Counted from the first letter of the stretch, positions 33,140-44,890 are shown. The stretch is DNA of 64,000 nt from Valencia hispanica (GCA_963556495.2 OY747707.1:3990001-4054000); one strand, 5' to 3'. The notes: generated by a model from the letters alone, not told the origin. Program-made: numbers and translations.

Positions 33140-34940
33140 TCCATCCATCCGTCCATCCATCCATCCATCCGTCGGTCCATCCATCCATCTGTCAATCCAT
33201 TCATCCATCTGTCAATCCATCCATCCATCCATCCGTCGATCCATCCATCCATCCATCCGTCGATCCATGCATCCGTCCATCCATCCATCCATCCATCCAT
33301 CCATCCGTCGGTCCATCCATCCATCCATCCATCTGTCAATCCATCCATCCATCCGTCGGTCCATGCATCCATCAATCCATCCATCCATCCATCCATCCAT
33401 CCATCTGTCAATCCATCCATCCATCCATCCGTCGATCCATGCATCCGTCGGTCCATCCATCCATCCGTCGGTCCATGCATCCGTCGGTCCATCCATCCAT
33501 CCGTCGGTCCATCCATCCATCCATCCGTCGGTCCATCCATCCATCTGTCGATCCATGCATCCATCCATCCATCCGTCGGTCCATCCATCCATCCGTCCAT
33601 CCATCCATCCATCTGTCAATCCATCCGTCGGTCCATGCATCCATCAATCCATCCATCCATCCATCCATCCATCCATCCGTCGGTCCATCCATCCATCTGT
33701 CAATCCATTCATCCATCTGTCAATCCATCCATCCATCCATCCGTCGATCCATCCATCCATCCATCCGTCGATCCATGCATCCGTCCATCCATCCATCCAT
33801 CCATCCATCCGTCGGTCCATCCATCCATCCATCCATCTGTCAATCCATCCATCCATCCGTCGGTCCATGCATCCATCAATCCATCCATCCATCCAGCCAT
33901 CCATCTGTCAATCCATCCATCCATCCATCCGTCGATCCATGCATCCGTCGGTCCATCCATCCATCCGTCGGTCCATGCATCCGTCGGTCCATCCATCCAT
34001 CCGTCGGTCCATCCATCCATCCATCTGTCGATCCATGCATCCATCCATCCATCCGTCGGTCCATCCATCCATCCGTCCATCCATCCATCCATCTGTCAAT
34101 CAATCCGTCGGTCCATGCATCCATCAATCCATCCATCCATCCATCCATCCATCCATCCATCCATCCATCCGTCGTTCCATCCATCCATCCATCCATCCAT
34201 CCGACCATCCATCCATGCATCCATCCATCCATCGGTCCATCCATCCATTCATCCATGAATCTATCCATCCATCGGTCCATCCATCCTTCTGTCAATCCAT
34301 CCATCCATCCATCCATCCATTCATCCATGCATCTATCCATCCGTCGGTCCATTCATCCATCCATCCGTCGATCCATGCATCCATCAATCCATCCATCCAT
34401 CCATCCATCCATCCATCTGTCAATCCATCCATCCATCTGTCAATCCATCCATCCATCCGTCAATCCATGCATCCGTCGGTCCATCCATCCATCCATCCGT
34501 CGGTCCATGCATCCATCAATCCATCCATCCATCCATCCGTCGGTCCATCCATCCATCCATCCGTCGGTCCATGCATCCATCAATCCATCAATCCATCCAT
34601 CCATCCATCCATCCATCCGTCGGTCCATCCATCCATCCATCCATCCGTCGGTCCATCCATGCATCCATCCATCCGACCATCCATCCATGCATCCATCCAT
34701 CCATCCATCCGACCATCCATCCATGCATCCATCCATCCATCGGTCCATCCATCCATTCATCCGTCGGTCCATCCATGCTTCTGTCAATCCATCCATCCAT
34801 CCATCCATCCATCCATTCATCCATGCATCTATCCATCCGTCGGTCCATCCATCCTTCTGTCAATCCATCGGTCCATCCATCCATCCATCCATCCATCGGT
34901 CCATCCATCCATCCATCCATCCGTCAGTCCATCCATCCAT
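33140..34940. repeat. 1.8-kb ATCC tetranucleotide array with higher-order repeats
   Basis: Continuous CCAT units carry variants (CCGTCGGT, CTGTCAAT, CATGCATC, CCGACCAT) that mark a longer period. The order of variants from 33191 repeats from 33699 (508 bp) and from 33307 repeats from 33811 (504 bp). Since 12 bp make four codons, several frames stay open for hundreds of residues (HPSI/DGWM repeats), up to 582 codons. These frames are not genes. Confidence 0.95.
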
Positions 34941-34950
34941 GTGGAGAAGC

Positions 34951-35250
34951 TGTCAGAACCTCAGTACTCGGTCCTTTCATTCCCTCTCCTAATCATTGTC
35001 TGCACCTGTCTCTAATCTGTCACACCTGATCCACCTTTCCTCGTGTCCTCTTATACCCTTCACTTCTCTCACTCCTGGTCCGGTCATTGTCATGCTGACG
35101 TTTCTCCGTGGTGTGTCTTACCCTGCTGTTCTACCTCCTGCTCGTCCGTGTCATCCTGTGTTCTGCCTTCATAATCCTCACCTCAATAAACATCCTAGAA
35201 CCTGTTCCTCGTCTGCGTTTGGGTCCATACTGCAACCTTCACACCTGACA
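34951..35250 (+). mobile_element. solo LTR candidate
   Basis: 300 bp starting TGTCAG and ending CTGACA, flanked by GAAGC (34946-34950) and GGAGC (35251-35255), a 4-of-5 match to a 5-bp duplication. AATAAA lies at about 35184. TG...CA ends, inverted tips, a poly(A) signal and no internal region fit a solo LTR, probably Ty3/gypsy-like. Orientation is taken from AATAAA. Confidence 0.65.
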
Positions 35251-35255
35251 GGAGC

Positions 35256-35760
35256 AGCTCCTCTAGTCTGAGCCCCTCCCGGATGACGAGCTTCTCTTTC
35301 TATCTGTAAGGGAGACCCCAGACACCCTGAGGAGGAAACTCATTTCAGCCGCTTGTAACCGTGATCTCGTTCTCTTCCTTCATTACCCAGAGCTCGTGAC
35401 CATAGATGAGGGTAGGAATGTAGATTGACCGGTAAATCGAGAGCTTATCCTTTCTGTTCAGCTCTCTGTTCGTCACGACAGACCGGGTACAGCGCCTCCA
35501 TCACCGCAGATGCAGCACCAATCCACCTATTGTTCTCCGGTTCCATTTTTCTCTCATTCATGAACAAGATTTTAAAGTCCTCCACTTAGGGCAGGACCTC
35601 GTCGCCGATCCGGATAAGGCCCTCTACCCTTTTCCAGCTGAGGACCAGGGTTTCGGACTAGGAGGTGCTGATTTTCATCCTGGTTGGAAACAGCCCAAAC
35701 AGGACCACATCATCCATAAAAAGCAGTTACCCGATTCCGAGGCCACCAAAACGGAACATT
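35256..35760 (-). mobile_element. LINE RT C-terminal relic
   Basis: On minus the remains of a non-LTR RT are visible in several frames: R.EELLL near 35265, Y.HELW and SIY near 35400-35430, R.IGAASAVMEALY near 35490-35525, MKISTS.SE.LVLSWKRVEGLI near 35620-35680, and D.VLFG near 35700. The clade is not certain. The solo LTR appears inserted at its right-hand coding end. Confidence 0.65.
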
Positions 35761-35814
35761 CGGTAACAAAGGGCAACCTTGGAGGAGTCCAACGAGTCGG
35801 ACTTACTGCTTGTG

Positions 35815-36375
35815 ATGCAATGCCACATTTTGTCTCCAAATGGCGCAAAATGCTGCAGCTCATCCCTTTAACTGGCACATTTCCCCATGTTTAGCTTCAC
35901 TCCACTGCCTGCCCTGTCCTTTTCGGAGTCACTTTCCTATTCTTTTATTTGCTTTTAAAGCTTTCCATGGCCTTGCCCCATCCTTTGTCTGTGAGCTGCT
36001 GCAGCCTCATACATCAAGCGGCTCTCTGGATGGACCCAAGACTGAGCCTAGAGGAGATCAAGCTTTTTGTTGTTCCTCCTGAATTGTGGAACAATCTGTC
36101 CTTGGAAATCAGAAGGGCATCTTCTCAAGTTTATTTAAATCTCTTCTGAAAAACCTAATCTTTTCACCCTGACCTTTGACACCTTGTTTTTTGGCTAACT
36201 TTCTATACTTAGCATTAATATAGGGGAATTTATTTGTGTACTGAGTGTTTTATGGGTTTTATTCTGTACTTATATTATTGAATACCGTTAATTATAATTT
36301 TTTTATTACCTATAATTCCATTTGCTGCTGTGTTAATTGTCCTGAAGGGCTTTATCAATAAAGCTGGATTTGAAT
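35815..36375 (+). mobile_element. LINE 3' relic, plus orientation
   Basis: A plus frame reads ILLFAFKAFHGLAPSFVCELL preceded by LHCLPCPFRSHF, matching the LHWLPV..RI.FKILLL..K.L.G.AP.Y motif of L2/Rex-type LINEs. WNNLSLEIRRASS follows. It ends with AATAAAGCTGGATTTGAATAAA. Confidence 0.7.
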
Positions 36376-37599
36376 AAAAATATTAAACTTTTCCATGAGA
36401 TAAAGCAGGAGATGAGTTATTAAATCCAACAGCTCTGCTTGAGAACTGAAGGGAGCATTATATTTATCACAAATGATTGATTTGAACATGACCATGCTGC
36501 TTGGTTTGCACCATATTTTAACATTCAGTCCCAGCTGTTTGCATAACTTTCATTTTTACCGGGTGGAAACAACATGACGGTCATCACCGGACTGCTGACC
36601 CTGAGGTATTATGAGAGGAACAGGGAGGGTTCTGAAGTACTTCCTCCGTATATATGGGTCTTTTCATGCCAAACATTCTTCTCTGTGCAGACATTTCCTG
36701 CCAGAAACAGAGCCATCACTGAGAGCTGTGCATGTCTGCAGGATGCACCCAGCATGCAAACGATGTGTAATCATCAGTGCATTCATCGTCTATCTACGAC
36801 TGGGTGAACCATGAGCAGAGAAACACAGGTTTTATGCTTTGAAACATTAGCATCCCAAAGGAATCTCTAATAATCGGGGTTCATCTTCTATTTTAAAGCT
36901 ACTGGAAATTATCCAGAGGAAATTCAAAACCTTCTGATCTTTGTTTAGTCAAAATGTACAGAACTTTTAATACAATATACGCATCCAATGCACACCAAGC
37001 TGCTCCAGTCCTTTTTACTGCTCTGATGTAACTTTCTAATATTCTGAGGAACACAAAGCTGGGTCCTCATTGGCGAGAATCGTCAAATGTACACTAGAAA
37101 TATGTCAGTTTGAGATTCATAAACAAGGTTCACTTTTTGAACTGAATTACCACAAGAAATAAATGATTTCAGTAGTATTAAAATCTAATAATATGGACCT
37201 CGATGGAACAGGTTCACACTGTCATGGCGCTGGGCCTGGCCTGGAGTGGATTGACAAAAGCGTGTACAGTGTCTACAGTTATGATTGGCATACATAATTT
37301 GAATCACAAGCAGGGATAGGATGGTGCTGAAATTCAGATTGGAAGTTTCTTTACCTCTGGTGGGTCGTGGATCAGAATTTTTGATTCCCATGAATATCTC
37401 AAACTTTCAGGCGCCTAGGCGACCTATATTTGGAAGCACTGTGAGGTTAGGCAGCCTTCCTTTCAAGGTAGAAGAGAGCTACAGACGTCTGGTAGCAGCT
37501 AGCAAACTATCTAAATAGTTGGCAGCAGGGAGAGGTACTAATCACATGCAGCTGCAGCAGTAGCGCTTACAAAGATCTTCTATAACGGAAGATGCCTCA
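36376..37599. other. unassigned sequence
   Basis: No gene was recognised. Confidence 0.4.
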
Positions 37600-38040
37600 C
37601 TCACGTACACAATCAGACCCACAGTGTAATCAGGACAGTGGCTCTAGTGTGGCTGATTTTGGAGTACAAAAACAAACGACTTAGAACAGACCGGTTTGCT
37701 TTATTTCCACACTGTGTGCATCTCGATACCCCCACCACCATATTGCCAAGAACTAACCAGAGTAGAAAACAATACTGACTGAAGGAGTGGCAAAAAGTTT
37801 GCACCAAGTGTCACAAAAATTGTCTGGATAAAGGAGAAGGGCTGGTAAAAAGGGGACTTTTCATCCAAAGACAACATCCAGGCCTGGGGAAACTCTTTCA
37901 CAACCTTGGAGCAGAATGCTTAACAATCTGATGAAATCAAAGTTTAACTTTGGGACAGATTTCCAAACGCAAAGTAAAAGACAGTGGTGGTGGCAGCATC
38001 ATGATCTGGGGCTACTCGTCTTTAAATTAAACTTGAGATT
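37600..38040 (+). mobile_element. degenerate Tc1-like transposase relic
   Basis: Near 37982 the plus strand has GACAGTGGTGGTGGCAGCATCATGATCTGGGGCT, the codons for the Tc1 SGGGSIMIWG motif. Upstream DNA matches the central part of the gene only loosely. No open frame or termini. Confidence 0.6.
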
Positions 38041-40675
38041 CATTTCAGCAGCAGAAATGTTACTAAAGTGAGAAAAACAGTGCAAATTGCAGCGAGGGTG
38101 TAAACATTATTGGGTTTGCGATGGTTATAGAGTCTAGCTGAGCGGCTCTGAGCTAATCTCCTGTACTCTGGTGTTTGTTTTGTTGTGGACAAGCTCAGTA
38201 GTGTTGCATTTAATGCGATGATTTCTAATGCAACATCATCGAAGAGCTGTGGCTGTGGTCCCTCTGGGTTTACACAGTGCAGGTGCTTTAAACCACGGCA
38301 GCAGGGAAACAATAAATCAGTGATGCTTCCCATCATCACATCTGAGGAGGTGCTGGATGGGTAGAAGCATTCAAGCCTTTAGGTTTCGCTCTGAAACACG
38401 CAGCATACGGGTGAGATAAAAGCCCGTGTTCCTGTATTCCTGTATCATGGATGTAAACACAGCTGCTGTTAAGGAACTCATGCATGGCCCAAATACCGGC
38501 CTGTTGTATGACATAAACTTTGACCCTGCTGCCAATCTGCTTCTGAAAAGAAAACGAACTCCAAGCCTTTCGAAGAGGACAAGCTTTGTCCGTGAGGCAA
38601 TCACTTATGTCTCCACGCCCACAGAGTTGCTCCGTCCCGCAGCATGCCACCTAAATCAGACCATCTGGTCTCAGAGCACACAGGCTGCAGCAGGGAGAGA
38701 AATGACAGCAGAAACCGATGCTAGGAGGAGAAAAAAAAGGCCCCGAAACTTAAAAGAGAGAACACTGGATGCCTGGAATCAGATAGTGGCATTCGCCGAT
38801 GACATCACCGTTTCATAAAGGCAATGACTCACAGGCTAAAAATTCAACCGTACCCACCTAAACCCCCCAAGGAGAAGCACGGCGGAACGTGCATTTTCTC
38901 CCCATTGAAGGCGACGTGTGACGGAGGCGTCCAGGGGAAGCAGATAAGAACGAGACTGACACAAAGATGGGAGATAGGGAGAGATAAGGGTGAGGCAGAA
39001 AGATTTCCCAGAACATTTCAACTGTTAAGCCCTGAGATGGGCCAACAGCAGGTTCTGGTCTATTACAGAACACCAAGGAGAACTGTGCATATGTGCATGT
39101 GTATAAATGTGTATGTATGTATATAAATCCGGCACAAACCCCTTTTATGACAAAAAATAACTATGTGCATGAATAAACAGCTGTCTGTCTGTGGTCAGCG
39201 ATGGAAAAGCTGCAAGTTTGGAGTAATAATGAAGATCTGAGAGACCTTAATCTGTTTATTTTTCTACTTGTCGGTTTGCTTTTCTTGGGGATCTACACAA
39301 AAAGCATAAAAACAAGCTGCATGTTTCCTTCATGTCCTGAAAAACAAAATGACTCAAGTCAGGCATCTAAACCCAGTAAAACCAAAAGAGCCACATTATG
39401 TTCGACTCCCCGTCGTGAACGGTTTGTCCAAGTCCGTAATGCAGCCTGAGTTTCTGGACTTGTTCTTCAGCGGCTGGTTGGTAACGTTTCTAATTTGGTT
39501 GTGACTCGAAGGGTCTGATGAACTGTGTGGAGATAGCACATCTTGGTCCTTCCTACAGTTTTCGCCCAAAAATAAAAGGATACCCAAATTAAATTAATAA
39601 ATAAATTAAACCTGTTCTTGAACCATTTTGAGTAGAGGCATGGCTGGGGTCTTTTTGGAAAGAAAACACTTTGAAGTTTCACCCACACCAGTCCCAATCT
39701 GTCTAAGTGCTATCGTTACCAAGTAATATGATCTTGAATACACAGGAAAGGATGATATTTTATGTCTAAAAATACATGCTCTAAAAGGGGCTTTAGAATT
39801 GAGTTCTGAACCTTTAGTTATTACATTTATCCACGCCAAACTTGACACCAGCTATTGGTTGAAGATTGGCTACAGTAGTAGTAAGGTGTCAATCAAAAGA
39901 TAAGACTTTCAGGCAAACACAGTGAAATTTATAGGCCTTGGTTAACATAATAGCGGACGTGACGACATAGGAAGCAGAAGAGGAACAAAAGACTACAGTA
40001 CAGAAGATACAGTTTTTTCCACGGTGGATCTTGCCTGGTTATGGAGCTCAGACTTGTCTGTAGCTGTAAAAAGACACTTTTTGTCCGAGATGGCTCGGTT
40101 ATGATGCTACAAATGTTGGTATTGTTAGGTAGAGGTCAGACATGCTTTTGGCAGTAAGTAAAACATGTTGACTCAATTAAAGGTCTCATTCACTCGTTTT
40201 TTTTTCTTCAATAAATCTGCTGTAGTCTCCAGTATGACTGAATGCCTTGTGAGCCGTTTTACATGGAATAAACGCTCTCTTGTCCCTGTTTCAGGAGGTT
40301 CAGTTCCTCGGAGGAGTGGGTGGTGTGTGTGTGTGGGGGGGCATGTCAGGATCACTCGTCTAACTCATTATTATTCACGAAATGCAAACGTCTCGCCATG
40401 CGACTCTTATGCTGCCTTCAAACAAATAATTAACTTAGTTTACCTCGCTGCCGTTGCTCCAGGACACATTCCAACAGTTTCTTCCTCAGCTCTTCTTTCT
40501 TGGGTAAAAAAAAAGCAACACTGATGTGGTATCTCCACAAATAAACCAAAGCCCGACCCTGTTCTGCCATGTTGGGGAGTTGCTAACAGTTAGCTTGGTT
40601 GCTAACAGTTAGCTTCTAGCTTCTACTAGCAGAGACGTGCTCTGCTCTCTTCAAGCTCCAAAACCATTGAGTGTA
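38041..40675. other. unassigned sequence
   Basis: Several 80-130-aa frames occur (38426-38818 plus, 38824-39126 plus, 39201-39449 plus with one hydrophobic stretch). None shows a domain, splice context or codon signal that I can support. Confidence 0.4.
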
Positions 40676-40677
40676 TA

Positions 40678-40704
40678 CACTACCGTTCAAAAGTTTGGGG
40701 TCAC
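40678..40704. repeat. left terminal inverted repeat of the intact Tc1 element
   Basis: 27 bp, identical to the reverse complement of 42269-42295. It is preceded by the TA target dinucleotide. Confidence 0.95.
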
Positions 40705-40839
40705 CCAAACAATTTTGTGTTTTCCATGAAAAGTCACACTTATTCACCACCATACATTGTGAAATGAATAGAAAATAGAGTCAAGACATTGACAAGGTTA
40801 GAAATAATGATTTGTATTTGAAAAAAGATTTTTTTTACA

Positions 40840-41883
40840 TCAAACTTTGCTTTCGTCAAATAATCCTCCATTTGCAGCAATTACAGCATTGCAGACCTTT
40901 GGCATTCTAGCTGTTAATTTGTTGAGGTAATCTGGAGAAATTGCACCCCACGCTTCTAGAAGCAGCTCCCACAATTTGGATTGGTTGGATGGGCACTTCT
41001 TGCGTACCATACGGTCAAGCTGCTCCCACAACAGCTCAATGGGGTACAAATCTGGTGACTGCGCTGGCCACTCCATTACCGATAGAATACCAGCTGCCTG
41101 CTTCTTCTCTAAATAGTTCTTGCACAATTTGGAGGTGTGTTTTAGGTCATTGTCCTGTTGTAGGATGAAATTGGCTCCAATCAAGCGCTGTCCACTGGGT
41201 ATGGCATGGCGTTGCAAAATGGAGTGATAGCCTTCCTTATTCAGAATCCCTTTTACCCTGTACAAATCTCCCACCTTACCAGCACCAAAGCAACCCCAGA
41301 CCATCACATTACCTCCACCATGCTTAACAGATGGCGTCAGGCATTCTTCCAGCATCTTTTCAGTTGTTCTGCGTCTCACAAACGTTCTTCTTTTTGATCC
41401 AAACACCTCAAACTTGGATTCATCCGTCCACAACACTTTTTTCCAGTCTTCCTCTGTCCAATGTCTGTGTTCTTTTGCCCATCTTAATCTTTTTCTTTTA
41501 TTGGCCAGTCTCAGATATGGCTTTTTCTTTGCCACTCTGCCCTGAAGCCCAGAATCCCGCAGCTGCCTCTTCACTGTAGATGTTGAGACTGGTGTTTTGC
41601 AGGTACTATTTAATGAAGATGCCAGTTGGGGACCTGTGAGGCGTCTGTTTCTCAAACTAGAGACTCTAATGTACTTATCTTCTTGCTCAGTTGTGCAACG
41701 CGGCCTCCCACTTCTTTTTCTACTCTGGTTAGAGCCTGTTTGTGCTGTCCTCTGAAGGGAGTAGTACACACCGTTGTAGGAAATCTTCAATTTCTTAGCA
41801 ATTTCTCGCATGGAATAGCCTTCATTTCTAAGAACAAGAATAGACTGTCGAGTTTCAGATGAAAGTTCTCTTTTTCTGGCCAT
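40840..41883 (-). CDS. Tc1-family transposase, intact
   Basis: 347 residues, the usual length for Tc1-type transposases, which cut and paste the element at TA sites. Residues 10-45 form a first helix-turn-helix (REIAKKLKISYNGVYYSLQR). A GRPR AT-hook-like motif lies at 59-62 and a second HTH at about 70-118. A basic KKKPYLRLANKRKRLR segment at 119-134 could serve nuclear import. The catalytic triad is D154 (LWTDES), D244 (LQQDND) and E283 (PIELLW), with GGGNVMVWGCFG at 189-200. Thirty-eight residues separate D244 and E283, unlike the 34 of classical Tc1; this matches the described D-D-38-E relatives. NDLKHT has Leu where Pro is usual, and PIELLW has Leu for Asn. The start at 41883 has a good Kozak context (AAAATGG). 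Activity is not shown. Confidence 0.93.
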   Translation of the reverse strand: MARKRELSSETRQSILVLRNEGYSMREIAKKLKISYNGVYYSLQRTAQTGSNQSRKRSGRPRCTTEQEDKYIRVSSLRNRRLTGPQLASSLNSTCKTPVSTSTVKRQLRDSGLQGRVAKKKPYLRLANKRKRLRWAKEHRHWTEEDWKKVLWTDESKFEVFGSKRRTFVRRRTTEKMLEECLTPSVKHGGGNVMVWGCFGAGKVGDLYRVKGILNKEGYHSILQRHAIPSGQRLIGANFILQQDNDLKHTSKLCKNYLEKKQAAGILSVMEWPAQSPDLYPIELLWEQLDRMVRKKCPSNQSKLWELLLEAWGAISPDYLNKLTARMPKVCNAVIAANGGLFDESKV

Positions 41884-42268
41884 TTTGAGCGTTTAATTGA
41901 CTCCACAAATGTGATGCTCCAGAAACTCAATCTGCTCAAAGGAAGGTCAGTTTTGTAGCTTCTGTACCGAGCTAAACTGTTCTCAGATGTGTGAACATGA
42001 TTGCACAAGGGTTTTCTAATCATCAATTAGCCTTCTGAGCCAATGAGCAAACACATTGTACCATTAGAACACTGGAGTGATAGTTGCTGGAAATGGGCCT
42101 CTATACACCTATGTAGATATTGCACCAAAAACCAGACATTTGCAGCTAAAATAGTCATTTACCACATTAGCAATGTATAGAGTGTATTTCTTTAAAGTTA
42201 AGACTAGTTTAAAGTTATCTTCATTGAAAATTACAGTGCTTTTCCTTCAAAAATAAGGACATTTCAAT

Positions 42269-42295
42269 GTGACCCCAAACTTTTGAACGGTAGTG
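42269..42295. repeat. right terminal inverted repeat of the intact Tc1 element
   Basis: 27 bp, identical in reverse complement to 40678-40704. It is followed by TA. Confidence 0.95.
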
Positions 42296-43464
42296 TATAT
42301 AATGGACAGCGTTTCCGCACTCCTCCCAGTTTGCCAAAATGACCACGTTCATGGGGGAAATCATGGCGGATTTACAGACTCCTCCTCCCCGGTTCTGACG
42401 CAGCATGTTCCTAAAAAGGGCATAAGGGCGGGATCTTCGCTGTAGACTCGGCCCTGCTTTGCCCTCGCGGGGCGTGTATTTCTGTCGTAATCCCGCCCAT
42501 TCTGCTCCCGCGCCTTTAGCTCTGATGCTAAACTTGGCTAGCTAAGCTAAAGGCTAATCCGCTCATTGACTGTATGTATAGAGCTCCCGCTTCATTCATC
42601 TTCATTCAGCCATCTGTGCACCTCCAACGGCTCTCTATTCCCCCCAATCTCATAAGGTAAGAACTCATAACTTAAAATAATTATTAAGTTGTAGTGTTAC
42701 TATAATTGCAGTCGAACGAAATACAGCAATTTAAACTGAATTATCACAACGTGATATCAAAGACAACTGGATAAAAAAGTCTCGAGACAGATTGCTGTCA
42801 AAATGTATGTAAAGCCGAGTGGAGGATGTTTATTAGCCTAGTCTAATCTGCAATATGTTTACATGTGTGTAAGATTGACTGTATATATACAGTGTATAAT
42901 AATAGTGTATAATAATGTGACAAGTATTAAATTCCCTGTATGAAAAGTGCTTTCTGTGCAGTGTACGTGTGTTGAATGCGTGTGGATGAAAGTGCCTCGT
43001 GTGTGCTGCTATGAATGGATTAATACGGTAATAATTGTAATTTAATAATGATTTAAATTCTACTCTCCAGAAATGAATACAAATAAGGCCACGGTCGACA
43101 ATATCCTGATACAGCTGAGGGCTTGGACTCAAGTCAGGAGCACGTTTTTCACCTTTTTTTTTATGATTTTTTTTTTTCTTGAAAATAAAAGTTGTGAAAG
43201 ATTGTGAACGCCTTTCTGTTTCTCCCGCAAACATATCTTCATTATCAGAACAAATTATACTGATCCTCAGAGAGTTTGTATCTTTCAATTGATATTAGGT
43301 TAAGGTTAGGTTAATTAAACATTTCTATTATTACTAGCCAAATCATAGAATGTCTTTTGAGAAACATTCTATGCAATCAACCCAGAATCCGTTTGACAGA
43401 CTAGAGGAATAGAATGATAAAAACACTCAACAATCTTCCCTTCATCTCTGCACGGAGACCGGCA
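42296..43464. other. unassigned; GC-rich block with a splice-donor-like site
   Basis: 42420-42540 is GC- and CpG-rich (GGGCGGGATC, CCTCGCGGGGCGTG, CCCGCCC boxes). It is followed by CATAAG|GTAAGA at 42652-42663. This could be a promoter with a 5' untranslated exon, or just part of a dispersed repeat. No coding exon follows. The 151-aa minus frame at 42833-43288 has no domain. Confidence 0.3.
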
Positions 43465-44086
43465 GGGGTCAGGTGCAGAAATAATTTTGAGGTTCATATG
43501 TTGAGGTTCATACGCATATGTAGGCTACCCTCAGTTTAGTAAAACGTTCGTATGGATTTGGAATCCATACGAACATTTTATGTGCGTGCAGATTTGTGCA
43601 TCGTGCTGGACCTTTTCAGAGCTTTAAACTGAAAAAAGGGTATTATTCCTTTAACTTGTGAATAAGATTACTAAAATATACTTAATCTTACTAATGACCA
43701 AATGCAATATTTGTTTTTGTACGGCTTTGAAGACAAACCGACCGCAAAATTTGTGGAAATGGTCCATAAAGCGCACAGTGTGTGTCCGTCTTGCCTCGGG
43801 GAAGCATGGAGCTGGTAGCGCAGCATAATTAGAACAACTTGCATTAAAGAGGATACTGAATATGTGAAAATTGCGCTGCTGGATGCACTGTTTAAAAAAC
43901 AAACAGCACATCAGGTTTTTAAGTGGTGGGGACAAAACTGTAATTGATAAATATTACCGGGGACATGGGGACAATGAGTCAAATATCTATAATTTCCTGC
44001 AGGACCCCAAATCCATGCGCACGGTTTAATAAACTGAGGGTATAGAGGGATTCTTACACCTGAAAAGTATTTCTGCACCTGACCCC
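43465..44086. mobile_element. inverted-repeat miniature element
   Basis: A perfect 19-bp terminal inverted repeat, GGGGTCAGGTGCAGAAATA, lies at 43465-43483 and 44068-44086. A second pair of matching blocks (ACCCTCAGTTTA) lies further in on both arms. About 620 bp, non-coding. The flanks do not show a clear target duplication, so the superfamily is unknown. Confidence 0.75.
43546..43574. repeat. 13-bp hairpin inside the miniature element
   Basis: GTTCGTATGGATT at 43546-43558 pairs exactly with AATCCATACGAAC at 43562-43574 across a 3-nt loop. Confidence 0.9.
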
Positions 44087-44890
44087 GGCTGGGTTCCAGA
44101 GGTGAGGTCAGTTTTTAAAGGGTAAACGTATGTGCAAGATGCCCTGCAGCCTGCATACACAAACCTGTCGTTATTTTCATGAATAAAAAGTTTAAAAAAA
44201 ATATCCCCCTCTGATTTTTTTCACAAATCGCACAATGCAAATCAGCAGTAAAATATTAATAGTGGTCAAGCAGACAAGGAAAATAAAATAAATTATTACC
44301 AACATGTTTTACTTTGGCTCATACATTATTCAATAGTCTAATATTTCAAACTGAAAAGACTCAGGCAGAATGCGTTAGGTTGAGCTCAGCTCCACAGCCA
44401 GATAGCCTCTGCTAGCTTCACGCAGCTGCGCAGCGAGCTATTAGCCCAGCCGATGGGCCAGGCAGCGACGTAAACGGCCTGTCGATCAAAGTCAGGCCCT
44501 CATTAATTATGCAAGATTTATAAAATGTATCCTAGGATAACCAGCCTGGTGCCTCTGATTGTTTTTAACCCAGTGTAATCACAGGAGCAATATGTAGCTG
44601 TAGACAGTTTAAAAGATATAGGCACCGGGCATTAAAGTTGTTTTTAACATGTCTAAAGTGCAATGCATTCCAAAGGGGGACTAGCGGCTATATGGCGGTA
44701 CTACAGCAATGGAGTCCCCAGTGTCGTAGTCAAAAAGCAGAGCAGCCAGCGGCCATTGTCCAAAACCAGCCTTCCCGTGGGCGGGGGACTGGCTTTTTCT
44801 GACCCGCTCGTTTTGCCGTCTGTTTTACTTTTTGCGGCTAATGCCGGCGATGGGGGTTGGAGAAAACGTTCACGCGCAGCATGCATATGC
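44087..44890. other. unassigned sequence
   Basis: No gene was recognised. The right part may belong to the dispersed repeat that follows. Confidence 0.4.

Larger units (their letters stand above)
40678..42295 (-). mobile_element. complete Tc1-family transposon, D-38-E type
   Basis: This 1,618-bp element has perfect 27-bp inverted repeats (CACTACCGTTCAAAAGTTTG...) at 40678-40704 and 42269-42295, with TA at 40676-40677 and 42296-42297. It carries one uninterrupted transposase gene on minus. It is the only element in the window with complete ends and a complete gene. It interrupts a host-side sequence ATTGAGTGTA|TATAATGGAC. Confidence 0.96.

Noticed and set aside
33267..35015. A 582-codon plus-strand open frame and several other long frames (HPSI and DGWM repeats)
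   Set aside because: They lie in a 4-bp tandem array, where every frame repeats every 12 bp and rarely meets a stop. There is no start context, splice signal or unique sequence.
38426..38818. A 130-aa plus-strand frame as a host exon
   Set aside because: No domain, no splice sites at its ends and overlapping frames on the other strand of similar length.
39201..39449. An 82-aa frame with a hydrophobic segment as a small membrane protein
   Set aside because: One hydrophobic stretch in AT-rich DNA is expected by chance. No homologue or gene context is recognised.
42833..43288. A 151-aa minus-strand frame
   Set aside because: Low-complexity Lys and Tyr/His/Ile runs from AT-rich DNA and no recognisable domain.
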